From Thermodesulfobacteriota bacterium (GTDB lineage Bacteria > Desulfobacterota > Thermodesulfobacteria > Thermodesulfobacteriales > Thermodesulfobacteriaceae), in contig JAADEG010000048.1 of assembly GCA_013153525.1 (NCBI GenBank), positions 1 through 64,000 of the forward strand: DNA of 64,000 bases, read 5' to 3'. The translations under genes and the position numbers were made by a program. Shown here piece after piece: positions 1-8,206 of this stretch (positions are counted from its first letter, which is position 1; each line of letters opens with the position of its first letter). The notes under the pieces are model-generated. The model did no database searches and was not told where the DNA came from. It saw only the letters and a list, made by a program, of their open reading frames with translations.

Positions 1-90
1 CCCGTTCCCATTCCGAACACGGTCGTTAAGCCCTCCAGGGCCGATGGTACTGGGGCGTTACCGCCCTGGGAGAGTAGGTCGGTGCCCGGG
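1..90 (+). rRNA. rrf: 5S ribosomal RNA, 3' part (5' end outside window)
   Basis: The first 90 bases carry conserved 5S landmarks: a CCGAACACGG-type loop followed by GTTAAGCCC, then GCCGATGGTACTG, then GGGAGAGTAGGTCGGTGCC, ending in CCCGGG. This is the 3' three quarters of a 5S rRNA; the 5' end lies before the window. It is followed at once by a T-rich run (91-105) that could end transcription of the rRNA operon. The exact mature 3' end is uncertain by a few bases. Confidence 0.93.
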
Positions 91-111
91 TCTTTTTTTA
101 TTTTTACATCA

Positions 112-120
112 TGATATTAT
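112..120 (+). promoter_or_regulatory. Extended -10 candidate for the PBP1A gene
   Basis: TG-A-TATTAT sits 9 bases before the ATG at 130, and no Shine-Dalgarno sequence lies between. A transcript starting about 7 bases after the box would begin at or next to the start codon. No clear -35 is visible, as expected for an extended -10 promoter. Inferred only from the motif and its spacing. Confidence 0.35.
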
Positions 121-129
121 TAAATTCGT

Positions 130-1992
130 ATGAAGTCCTTCCTAAAATTCATAACCACTATCATAGCAATCACATTTCTCGGTATATCCGTAATCCTTAC
201 GGTCTCCTATCTTTACCTTAAAGTAAGCCTTCCAAGTATATACAAACTCAAACATTACCGTCCTAAACAAACTAATGTCTTGTACGACATTCACGGAAAC
301 ATCATTGCCTTTCTTGGAACACCAAGAAGAATCTTCGTTCCTTTAAATAAAATCCCCCCTTATGTCATACACGCCTTTATTGCAGCTGAAGACGCAAATT
401 TTTACAAACACAGAGGCATTGACTTTCTCGGTTTACTCAGAGCACTCTACAAAGACATAATACACGGAAAAATCGTTCAAGGTGGTAGTACAATCACTCA
501 ACAAGTAGTAAAGTCCTTATTACTTACACCTAAAAGAACCATTAGAAGAAAAATTAAAGAAATGTTTCTTGCCTGGCAAATAGAAAAGTATCTCACCAAA
601 GATCAAATCCTTACTATATACTTAAATCACATTTACTTTGGAGAAGGAGCTTACGGAGTAGAAGCAGCAGCTCTTACTTACTTCAGTAAACATGTGTGGC
701 AACTTAACCTCAATGAGGCAGCAACCTTAGCAGGTCTTCCTCCTGCTCCAAGTAAGTACAATCCTATAGCTAATTATAAACTCGCAATAGAAAGAAGAAA
801 TTATGTTTTAAGAAGAATGGCAGAAGTTGGATACATTTCTTGGAAAACCGCAAAGAAGATTTCTGCAGAGCCAATTAAACTTAATCCAAAAAACTTTAAC
901 ATTCCTGCAGATGTTGCTTACTTCGTTGACGCAGTAAAAGAAGAGTTAAAGACTATCCTTCCGGAAGACATAATAAAAGAAGGAGGTTTAAGAATAGACA
1001 CTACATTGGACTTAGATTGGCAGAGAAAAGCTACTAAAAGGGCTGTAAAAACTCTTGAAAGTCTTTTTAAAAAACAACCCGTCCCTCAACTTGCAGCTGT
1101 TTGTATGTACAATCAAAGTGGAGGGGTTAGAGTATTAATTGGTGGTACTGATTACATGAAGTCTCCTTATAATAGAGCACTTTACGCAAAAAGACAACCA
1201 GGTTCTGCGTTTAAGCCGTTTATTTGGGCAAAGGCAATAGACGACGGATTACTTTTACCTGACTCTATAATTCCAGACGAGCCTATAGTAGTAAAAGGAG
1301 TAAACAACGGTAAGGACTGGAATCCAACTAATTACGATGGAAAGTACCTGGGTCCTTTGACTTTAAAAGAGGCTCTTGCTAAGTCAAGAAACACCGTAGC
1401 AGTTAGAATAGCTTTAATACTCGGTCTTGACAGAATAAAAGACATGCTTGACAAACTTGACCTACACTTTGACAGACCTATTAATTACAGTATAGCACTT
1501 GGAGCCTACGAGGTAACCCCTCTTGAACTTACGAGATGCTATACAATTTTCCCAAACATGGGGTACATGGTAAGACCTCATTTTATAAAAGATATATATA
1601 ATACTATCGTAGGAAAAGGAAAGTTACTCTACAAAGCAAAACCAGAATTAAAAAAGGTTATTTCACCTTACACAGCTTACATAATGAACGACTTTATGCA
1701 GGCAGTTGTAAACGAAGGTACAGGAAGATGTGCCAAGGCTTTAGGAGTACCTGTAGCAGGAAAAACAGGGACTTCTCAGAGTTATAGAGACGCTTGGTTT
1801 ATTGGTTATACTCCGTTTTATACTTGCACTGTATGGGTTGGGTATGACGAAAAGGAAAGCTTGGGTTGGGGTAAAACAGGTGGAAGAATTGCTTGTCCTG
1901 TATGGCTTAGTGTAATGTCTTCAACTAAACTCATTCCACAACAATTTCCAGTTTATGTTTCTCCAGAAGCTATTCCACCTCTTGGACAATAA
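130..1992 (+). CDS. Penicillin-binding protein 1A (bifunctional transglycosylase/transpeptidase)
   Basis: This is a class A PBP that polymerises glycan strands and cross-links peptides outside the cytoplasmic membrane. One membrane anchor spans about residues 6-30. The glycosyltransferase domain shows EDANFYKHRG with catalytic E87 and GGSTITQQ at 118-125. The transpeptidase domain shows SAFK (S359/K362), SRN (419-421) and KTGT (545-548). At 620 residues it is short for PBP1A, with little insertion between the domains and a short C-terminus. The ATG start has no Shine-Dalgarno and lies close to an extended -10. A separate elongation PBP2 lies at 58808. Confidence 0.93.
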   Translation: MKSFLKFITTIIAITFLGISVILTVSYLYLKVSLPSIYKLKHYRPKQTNVLYDIHGNIIAFLGTPRRIFVPLNKIPPYVIHAFIAAEDANFYKHRGIDFLGLLRALYKDIIHGKIVQGGSTITQQVVKSLLLTPKRTIRRKIKEMFLAWQIEKYLTKDQILTIYLNHIYFGEGAYGVEAAALTYFSKHVWQLNLNEAATLAGLPPAPSKYNPIANYKLAIERRNYVLRRMAEVGYISWKTAKKISAEPIKLNPKNFNIPADVAYFVDAVKEELKTILPEDIIKEGGLRIDTTLDLDWQRKATKRAVKTLESLFKKQPVPQLAAVCMYNQSGGVRVLIGGTDYMKSPYNRALYAKRQPGSAFKPFIWAKAIDDGLLLPDSIIPDEPIVVKGVNNGKDWNPTNYDGKYLGPLTLKEALAKSRNTVAVRIALILGLDRIKDMLDKLDLHFDRPINYSIALGAYEVTPLELTRCYTIFPNMGYMVRPHFIKDIYNTIVGKGKLLYKAKPELKKVISPYTAYIMNDFMQAVVNEGTGRCAKALGVPVAGKTGTSQSYRDAWFIGYTPFYTCTVWVGYDEKESLGWGKTGGRIACPVWLSVMSSTKLIPQQFPVYVSPEAIPPLGQ

Positions 1993-2033
1993 CAAATCTC
2001 TTGCTTTGAAATTGTTGTAAAAGTAATTTTTGC

Positions 2034-2061
2034 TTGACAATTTGTATGAAATCCTTAAAAT
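2034..2061 (+). promoter_or_regulatory. Promoter candidate for cydAB
   Basis: TTGACA (2034-2039) and TAAAAT (2056-2061) are separated by 16 bases, upstream of the cydA ribosome site. A second TATAAT at 2068-2073 is 28 bases from the -35, so it is less likely to be the partner. I recognise no FNR or ArcA box. Confidence 0.55.
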
Positions 2062-2120
2062 TTGTTTTATAATAAAAAAGGAGTTTGTAAAAGGGAAATA
2101 AATTTGCAGGAGGTGTTGCA

Positions 2121-3449
2121 ATGGATGTAGTATGGTTGTCGAGGCTACAGTTTGCTGCAGCAGCTATGTTTCACTTTTTGTTCGTGCCTCTTACTTTGGG
2201 ACTTTCATTTTTAACTGCGATTTATCAAACACTTTGGTTAAAAACAGGAGACGAAGATTACAAAAGAGCAGCAAGATTTTGGGGAAAACTTTTTTTAATT
2301 AACTTTGGATTAGGAGTAGTTACTGGAATTACTCTTGAATTCCAATTTGGAACCAATTGGAGTGCGTATTCTCAGTATGTAGGAGACATATTTGGACCTC
2401 TTCTTGCAATAGAGGCAACGCTTGCGTTTTTTCTTGAATCAACCTTTATTGCAGTGTGGTGGTTTGGATGGAAGAAGCTAAGCCCAAAGGTAACGACAGC
2501 AGCGATATGGCTTACTGCTGTTGGATCTAACATATCTGCTCTCTGGATTCTTCTTGCAAATGGATGGATGCAACACCCAGTAGGATATGTGTTGAGGAAC
2601 GGAAGGGCAGAACTTGCAAGTTTTTGGAAGGTAGTTACTAATCCTTTTGGATGGCTTGAGTTTTTACATACAGTTCCTTCTGGTTATGTAGTAGCGGGAT
2701 TTTTTGTTCTTGGAATTTCAGCTTGTCACTTACTCAGAAAAAGAGATATTTCACTTTTTAAGAAGTCTTTTAAGGTAGCTGCTATTTGGAGTTTAGTGTG
2801 GGCATTAGTTATAGCAGTTACAGGAGACTTTCACGCTTACGAAGTTGCAAAAAATCAACCAGAAAAGCTTGCAGCAATGGAGGCTGTTTGGAAGACAGAA
2901 AAACATGTACCTTTTAGCCTTATACTCGTACCAAGTGAGTCTAAAGAGAAAAACATAGTTGACGCACTTCAGATCCCGGGACTTTTAAGTTTCCTTGCGT
3001 ATCACGACTTTAATGCAGAAATAAAAGGACTTAAAGACTTTCCAAAGGACGAAAGACCACCGGTTGCTCCTACATTTTGGAGCTTTAGATTAATGGTTCT
3101 CATAGGTTTTCTCTTGATTATTCTTGGTATATGGGCTGTAGTAAGAAGAGAAGAACCTGAAAAACATCCAGGAATGTTAAGAATACTATTTGCAAGTATG
3201 TTTTTACCTTACTTAGGATGTCAGTTTGGATGGATAGTTGCAGAAGTTGGAAGACAGCCTTGGATAGTTTATAAACTCATGAAGACATCTCAGGCAGTAT
3301 CTCCTATTTCTGCAACCCAGGTAATGATTTCTTTGCCTGCGTTTATAGTGGTATATGCAGTCCTTGGAGCTATTTGCTTTTGGCTTATAGGATATCATGC
3401 AATGAAAGGACCTGAAAAAGAAGAACCAGCAGGAGAGATAACTTATTAA
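2121..3449 (+). CDS. cydA: Cytochrome bd quinol oxidase subunit I
   Basis: CydA is the haem-bearing subunit of the membrane cytochrome bd oxidase, which oxidises quinol and reduces O2 to water without pumping protons. H18 matches the haem axial histidine of the N-terminal helix, H183 matches the second conserved histidine, and GRQPW is at 377-381. The Q-loop keeps the pattern GDFHAYEVAKNQPEKLAAME, whose Lys and Glu bind quinol. At 442 residues it is the short Q-loop type. It has a strong GGAGG site and is followed 28 bases later by cydB. In a presumed anaerobe the role is probably oxygen removal. Confidence 0.96.
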   Translation: MDVVWLSRLQFAAAAMFHFLFVPLTLGLSFLTAIYQTLWLKTGDEDYKRAARFWGKLFLINFGLGVVTGITLEFQFGTNWSAYSQYVGDIFGPLLAIEATLAFFLESTFIAVWWFGWKKLSPKVTTAAIWLTAVGSNISALWILLANGWMQHPVGYVLRNGRAELASFWKVVTNPFGWLEFLHTVPSGYVVAGFFVLGISACHLLRKRDISLFKKSFKVAAIWSLVWALVIAVTGDFHAYEVAKNQPEKLAAMEAVWKTEKHVPFSLILVPSESKEKNIVDALQIPGLLSFLAYHDFNAEIKGLKDFPKDERPPVAPTFWSFRLMVLIGFLLIILGIWAVVRREEPEKHPGMLRILFASMFLPYLGCQFGWIVAEVGRQPWIVYKLMKTSQAVSPISATQVMISLPAFIVVYAVLGAICFWLIGYHAMKGPEKEEPAGEITY

Positions 3450-3477
3450 GAAAACAACCTTTTAAGGAGGTGAGGCA

Positions 3478-4503
3478 ATGGAAGGCAATGCATTTCAGAT
3501 AGTTTGGTTCATACTCTGGGCGATATTGTGGACTGGATACTTCGTACTTGATGGATTTGACCTTGGAGCAGGAAGTTTAATATATGTACTTGGAAGAACG
3601 GAAGAAGATAGAAGAGCGATTTACAACAGTATTGGACCTTTTTGGGATGGAAATGAGGTCTGGCTTATAACTGCAGGAGGAGCTACTTTTGCAGCTTTTC
3701 CCAAAACATATGCAGTGATGTTCAGTGCTTTTTATTCTGCACTTTTACTTCTTTTGTTCTGTTTGATTATAAGGGGAGTTGCTGTAGAGTATAGAAACAA
3801 ATTTGACTCTAAGGCATGGAAGACTTTGTGGGATGTTGGATTTTTCTTGGGAAGCGTTTTGCCAGCATTTTTACTTGGGGTAGCATTTGCAAACATTTTT
3901 GAAGGAATACCTATAGACAAAAACGGAATATATCACGGAAGTTTCTGGACTTTATTACATCCTTATTCTATTATAGCAGGTGTATTTTTTGTGATTTGTT
4001 TTGCAATGCACGGAGCTAACTGGATTGCTTTTAGAACAGAGGGAGAGCTTTCTGAAAGAGCAGGAAGCGTGGCAAGAAAACTTTGGGGTTTAAGTGTAGT
4101 TCTTGCAGCAATTTTCTTCCTTGCATCCTACTTATCTACTAATCTTTGGGACAATTATGCAAGGCACTTAGGTCTTCTCGTTTTTCCAGCAATAGCTGTA
4201 ATTGGATTTTTCGTAGTACCTGGTGGACTCGTTACTAAAAATTATTTAATGGCTTGGATAGGTTCTTGCTTAGTTATACTTGGATTTTCTGCTTGGGCAT
4301 TTGCAGGACTCTTTCCAAACATGCTTCCTTCTTCTCTTAATCCAGCGTGGAGTCTCACCTGTTTTAACAGCTCTTCAAGCTTGTTAACCTTAGAAATCAT
4401 GACTGCAGTGGCTCTTATATTCGTTCCAATTATGCTTGGTTATACATTTTGGGCATATAAAATCTTTGCGTTTAACAAAAAGTCTTCTCAACCAGCTCAA
4501 TAG
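3478..4503 (+). CDS. cydB: Cytochrome bd quinol oxidase subunit II
   Basis: CydB is the second integral membrane subunit of the bd oxidase and stabilises the haem pair held by CydA. The N-terminus (WFILWAILWTGYFVLDGFDL) and the GPFWDGNEVWLITAGGATFAAFP region are family signatures; several hydrophobic helices follow to the C-terminus. Length 341 is typical. AAGGAGG precedes the ATG by 7 bases. No cydX-like small subunit or cydCD exporter follows; a strong hairpin terminator closes the operon. Confidence 0.96.
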   Translation: MEGNAFQIVWFILWAILWTGYFVLDGFDLGAGSLIYVLGRTEEDRRAIYNSIGPFWDGNEVWLITAGGATFAAFPKTYAVMFSAFYSALLLLLFCLIIRGVAVEYRNKFDSKAWKTLWDVGFFLGSVLPAFLLGVAFANIFEGIPIDKNGIYHGSFWTLLHPYSIIAGVFFVICFAMHGANWIAFRTEGELSERAGSVARKLWGLSVVLAAIFFLASYLSTNLWDNYARHLGLLVFPAIAVIGFFVVPGGLVTKNYLMAWIGSCLVILGFSAWAFAGLFPNMLPSSLNPAWSLTCFNSSSSLLTLEIMTAVALIFVPIMLGYTFWAYKIFAFNKKSSQPAQ

Positions 4504-4535
4504 GTTTCAAGAAGTAAAAAATACGACTCGTGAAT

Positions 4536-4571
4536 AGAATCCGGGGAATTTTCCCCGGATTCTAATTTTCT
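4536..4571 (+). terminator. Rho-independent terminator after cydAB
   Basis: A perfect stem of about 11 base pairs (AGAATCCGGGG at 4536-4546 with its complement at 4553-4563) is followed by a T-rich stretch. It lies 33 bases after the cydB stop. Confidence 0.8.
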
Positions 4572-4645
4572 TTAAAAAAGTCCTTTTATTGATGCTTTTT
4601 GCGAATTTTTTTAAGTTTCTTTTAAAATTTAATCATAACTAAGTC

Positions 4646-4674
4646 TTGCCTTTTTTGAAATTTTTATGTATAAA
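4646..4674 (+). promoter_or_regulatory. Promoter candidate for the membrane chemoreceptor gene
   Basis: TTGCCT (4646-4651) and TATAAA (4669-4674) are separated by 17 bases, which fits a sigma-70 promoter. I saw no sigma-28 or sigma-54 motif here. The rest of the 4564-4736 gap is AT-rich without other recognisable structure. Confidence 0.45.
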
Positions 4675-4736
4675 TTATGATGTTTTAAGAGATTTTACGA
4701 GTTTCTTAAAACTTCTATAGGGGAGGGGGAGTAAAA

Positions 4737-6152
4737 ATGTCAGTAAAAGCCAGAATTTATTTGTTATATATTTTTATAATTTTGTTTTTCGTAATACCAA
4801 TTGCATATGGATATTACGAAGTTAAAACTAAGTCTCTTTTACTTGGAGTGTGGATAGCAAGTGGAATAGGAGGTATATTAACGGCTTTAATTATTGGAGG
4901 TTCAATTATAAGTAGTCTTAAAAACATTTCAAGCAAATTAGAAACAGCTTTAAAAAAGGTAAGAGAGGGTGAGTTAAAGTTAATTTCAGAGAAAGAAGTA
5001 GTTCAAGAAGTAGCATCTGTAATAAAAGTTTTTAACGAGTGGTTAGAGGACTTTAAAAGGTGTCTTGAGGGTGTGGACGAGGTTGCCACTTCTTTAATAT
5101 CTTGTAGTCAGGACCTTGGTAAGGTTACTAAGCAGTTTAGTACGGGTATTGAGATGTGGGGAGAAAAGGCGTCTCAAATAGCGTCTGCAGCAGAAGAGAT
5201 GAGTGCAACTGTCGTAGATATTGCTAAAAATACGAATAACATTCTTGAAGAAAGCATAGCAACTGCAGAAGTAGCAAAACAAGGAGAAGAAATTACAGTT
5301 AAAACTGCTGAAGAAATTAAGAGTATAGAGAGCACTATGGAAAATCTTCAACAGATAATGTTAGCATTAGACGAAAAGTCAAGGCAAATAGAAAATGTAA
5401 TTACTTTTATTAAGGATGTAGCAGAGCAGACAAATCTTCTTGCTTTAAACGCAACTATTGAAGCAGCAAGGGCTGGTGAACACGGAAAGAGTTTTTCTGT
5501 AGTAGCTGCAGAAATAAGAAAACTTGCTGAAAGGACGAACAAGTCAACAGAAGAGATTGCTCAAGTAATAAAAGAAATTCAAGGAGTGGTTTTACAAGTA
5601 AAAAAAGAGGTAGAAAGTGGAAATAAAAAAGTAGAAGAAGGAGTAAAACTTTCTTCAGAGGCGTCAGAACTTTTAAATGAGATTTCAGGAAAAGCAGAAA
5701 AACTTCAAGACATGATTCAATCCATAGCTGGAGCTACTGAAGAAATGGCAAAGGTTTCTGAACAAATTGCAAAAGACATACACGATGTAGCAATGTCTTC
5801 TAAAGAACTAAAGACAGGAATTGAAGAAACAATGACAACTACCGAAACCTTAAGCAGACTAAGCAAGAGGCTTAAAGACATAGTAAATTCAGTCAAAAAG
5901 GTTAAGGCTGGGCAAGAGTGCCCAAATGTTAAAAAATGTCCTTTCTTTCACGGAATGCTTGAAAAAATGCCTGCAACTGCTGAAATCCTTAAAGAAGAGT
6001 ACTGTCTTGGAAAAGGAAGACCATACACCGAGTGTGCAAGATACATGGTTGCAAGTACACTTGGTAAACAATTTGTTCCTAAGGATCTATTTCCAAATCA
6101 ACAGGAAAGAGCCCGTAAGATTATAGAAGAACACAGAAAAAAACAACAATAG
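4737..6152 (+). CDS. Methyl-accepting chemotaxis protein with C-terminal Cys cluster
   Basis: Two adjacent membrane segments (about 6-26 and 33-57) are joined by only a few residues, so no periplasmic sensor domain is present. A long coiled-coil signalling domain follows; its hairpin tip ([19 protein letters not shown], near 227-245) is the CheA/CheW contact site. Beyond the usual MCP end there is an extra domain with C395-x5-C401, C423 and C433 in the pattern [10 protein letters not shown]...YC...CARY, plus DLFPNQ. This looks like a small cysteine-ligated domain that may bind a metal or sense redox state. A strong GGGGAGGGGGAG site precedes the ATG. The MCP call is firm; the tail function is unknown. 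Confidence 0.93.
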   Translation: MSVKARIYLLYIFIILFFVIPIAYGYYEVKTKSLLLGVWIASGIGGILTALIIGGSIISSLKNISSKLETALKKVREGELKLISEKEVVQEVASVIKVFNEWLEDFKRCLEGVDEVATSLISCSQDLGKVTKQFSTGIEMWGEKASQIASAAEEMSATVVDIAKNTNNILEESIATAEVAKQGEEITVKTAEEIKSIESTMENLQQIMLALDEKSRQIENVITFIKDVAEQTNLLALNATIEAARAGEHGKSFSVVAAEIRKLAERTNKSTEEIAQVIKEIQGVVLQVKKEVESGNKKVEEGVKLSSEASELLNEISGKAEKLQDMIQSIAGATEEMAKVSEQIAKDIHDVAMSSKELKTGIEETMTTTETLSRLSKRLKDIVNSVKKVKAGQECPNVKKCPFFHGMLEKMPATAEILKEEYCLGKGRPYTECARYMVASTLGKQFVPKDLFPNQQERARKIIEEHRKKQQ

Positions 6153-6163
6153 CTTAAGTTTTG

Positions 6164-6192
6164 TTGACAGCTATAAAGTTGTGTGCTATAAA
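6164..6192 (+). promoter_or_regulatory. Sigma-70 promoter for the ctpA operon
   Basis: TTGACA (6164-6169) and TATAAA (6187-6192) are separated by exactly 17 bases, 30 bases before the ctpA start. This is one of the best consensus promoters in the window. Confidence 0.7.
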
Positions 6193-6222
6193 TGTTTTTT
6201 ATAAAACTTCAAAGGGGGTTTT

Positions 6223-7512
6223 ATGAAAGTAAGAAAGTACAATAAAGGTTTAGGTTTTCTCGTAGGAATCTTAGTTGTTTCTCTCGTGTTAAATGCGTTT
6301 TTTTTAGGTTCTGCTTTTTCTAAAATTTCAAAAAAGAAAGAAACTCAAGAAAGTATATACAAGTATCTTAAACTTTTTTCAGAGGTGTTACAACTCATTC
6401 AAGAAGATTATGTTCAACCCGTAAAGCCTAAAAAACTTATTTACGGTGCAATAAATGGAATGTTAAACACCCTTGACCCTTATTCTACTCTTTTAACTCC
6501 TGACGAATACAAAGAACTTGAGATAGAAACAAAAGGAAGTTTTACAGGAATTGGAATAGAAATTACTATAAGAGACGGGATTCTTACTGTAGTAGCTCCT
6601 ATTGAAGATACTCCAGCGTGGAGAGCAGGAATAAAACCAGGAGACAAGATTTTAAAAATTAATGGCAAATCTACGAAAGGAATGTCTTTAATGGATGCTG
6701 TTAAACTCTTAAGAGGACCAAAAGGTACTAAAGTCACTATTACTATATTAAGAAACGACAAAGACATAAAGGTGATCACCCTTACGAGAGATGTTATTCC
6801 TATAAAAAGCGTTAAGTACAAAATGATAGCTCCTGGATACGCTTATGTAAGAATTACGAGTTTTCAAGAGAGCACTCCTAAGGAATTAAGGAAAGCCCTT
6901 AATGCATTAGAAAGAAAGCACAAAATAAAAGGGCTCGTACTTGACTTAAGGTACAATCCTGGTGGTCTTTTGACTTCAGCTATTAAAGTAGCTGACGAGT
7001 TTTTAAACAAAGGAATAATAGTAAGTGTAAAAGGAAGAGAAAAAGAAAGTAAGATGGTTTTTAGAGCACATCCTAATCCACCAGGTCATAAGCATCACTA
7101 TCCTATAGTTATTATTATAAATCGTGGTACTGCTTCAGCAGCAGAAATTTTAACTGGAGCGTTAAAAGATAACAAAAGAGCTATAGTCGTTGGAGAAAAA
7201 AGTTTTGGTAAGGGAAGAGTTCAATCAGTAATACCCTTGGGTGAAGGATACGCAGTAAAACTTACGACTGCGTTTTACTACACTCCAAGTGGAGTGTGTA
7301 TTGACAAGATAGGTATTAAACCAGACATACAAGTACCAGACCTTGACCTTAAAAAGGCTCTTTCTGCAGAAAACGGAACTCTTGAAAACAAAAAAGGAAA
7401 ATTTCCTTTAAATCCGTTTAAAATTTGGTCAAATCCAAAAAGAGACTTACAATTAAAAGTTGCTTTATCCGTATTAAAAAGCGTAAAGGAGATTTCAAGG
7501 CTACACTATTAA
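6223..7512 (+). CDS. ctpA: S41 family C-terminal processing protease
   Basis: A tail-specific serine protease expected to act in the periplasm, cutting membrane or cell-wall proteins from their C-terminus. An N-terminal membrane anchor (about 10-31) is followed by a PDZ domain (roughly 100-185, with GIGIEI and GIKPGDKILKING) and the catalytic core with S305 in TASAAE and K330 in SFGKGRVQ, a Ser-Lys dyad spaced 25 residues as in Prc. Length 429 is normal. GGGGG lies before the ATG. A membrane-embedded M50 protease follows after 12 bases, so the two may act in one proteolytic cascade (inference). Confidence 0.94.
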   Translation: MKVRKYNKGLGFLVGILVVSLVLNAFFLGSAFSKISKKKETQESIYKYLKLFSEVLQLIQEDYVQPVKPKKLIYGAINGMLNTLDPYSTLLTPDEYKELEIETKGSFTGIGIEITIRDGILTVVAPIEDTPAWRAGIKPGDKILKINGKSTKGMSLMDAVKLLRGPKGTKVTITILRNDKDIKVITLTRDVIPIKSVKYKMIAPGYAYVRITSFQESTPKELRKALNALERKHKIKGLVLDLRYNPGGLLTSAIKVADEFLNKGIIVSVKGREKESKMVFRAHPNPPGHKHHYPIVIIINRGTASAAEILTGALKDNKRAIVVGEKSFGKGRVQSVIPLGEGYAVKLTTAFYYTPSGVCIDKIGIKPDIQVPDLDLKKALSAENGTLENKKGKFPLNPFKIWSNPKRDLQLKVALSVLKSVKEISRLHY

Positions 7513-7524
7513 GGCTTAACACGG

Positions 7525-8160
7525 ATGTTTGACTTAAAGGTATTAATTTTTCTCACTCCTCCTTTATTGCTTGCGCTTACGGTCCATGAATTTTCTCATG
7601 GACTTGCTGCATACATGCTTGGAGATCCCACTCCAAAACTTGCAGGAAGGCTCAGTTTAAATCCCTTAAAACACCTTGATCCTCTTGGAACTATCGCTCT
7701 TTTTATCACCCAAGCAATTGGATGGGCAAAACCCGTTCCAATAAATCCAATGAACTTTAAAAATCCTTGGAGAGACATGGCTATAGTCTCAGTTGCAGGA
7801 CCTCTTTCCAATCTTGTTCTTGCCTTTATTTTTGGTTTTTTCTTTAACATCTTTGACTCGTTAAAAATTATAATAGGTAGTCTTGAAATATCTGCTCCTC
7901 TTGCACTAATGTGTTATCTTGGAGTAAAAATTAACATTGGATTAGGAGTTTTTAATCTTTTGCCTATTCCTCCTCTTGACGGAAGTAAGATTCTCGTAAA
8001 GTTTTTGCCTCCCTCTTTAAGAGCAGATTATCTTAAGTTTGAGCTTATAGGATTTCTCGTAATAATTCTACTTGCTGTTACAGGTCTTTTGTCAGTCATT
8101 ATTTATCCTGTTATTTCTACTCTTTCAAACATAGTATTTACTTTAACTAAAGTCTTTTAA
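7525..8160 (+). CDS. Site-2 protease (M50) family membrane metalloprotease
   Basis: A small intramembrane zinc protease of 211 residues. HEFSH (21-25) in the first helix is the HExxH zinc motif, and D152 in LLPIPPLDGSKIL is the third ligand of the family. It has about five hydrophobic segments and no PDZ domain, as in the compact M50B group rather than RseP. It follows ctpA with no promoter between. The substrate is unknown. The ATG has only a weak ribosome site, so translation may depend on ctpA. Confidence 0.9.
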   Translation: MFDLKVLIFLTPPLLLALTVHEFSHGLAAYMLGDPTPKLAGRLSLNPLKHLDPLGTIALFITQAIGWAKPVPINPMNFKNPWRDMAIVSVAGPLSNLVLAFIFGFFFNIFDSLKIIIGSLEISAPLALMCYLGVKINIGLGVFNLLPIPPLDGSKILVKFLPPSLRADYLKFELIGFLVIILLAVTGLLSVIIYPVISTLSNIVFTLTKVF

Positions 8161-8193
8161 ACTTCTTTAAGTTTACAAAATCAAAAGAATGAT

Positions 8194-8199
8194 TAAAAT
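8194..8199 (+). promoter_or_regulatory. -10 candidate 7 bases before polX start
   Basis: TAAAAT ends 7 bases before the ATG at 8207 and no Shine-Dalgarno is present, so polX could be made from a leaderless mRNA. An alternative is read-through from the gene upstream, 46 bases away. Confidence 0.3.
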
Positions 8200-8206
8200 T
8201 TAAAGT

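Noticed and set aside
2068-2073. TATAAT as the cydA -10 box paired with TTGACA at 2034
   Set aside because: The spacing is 28 bases, far from the 16-18 needed; TAAAAT at 2056 fits better, though the box could act with a different -35.
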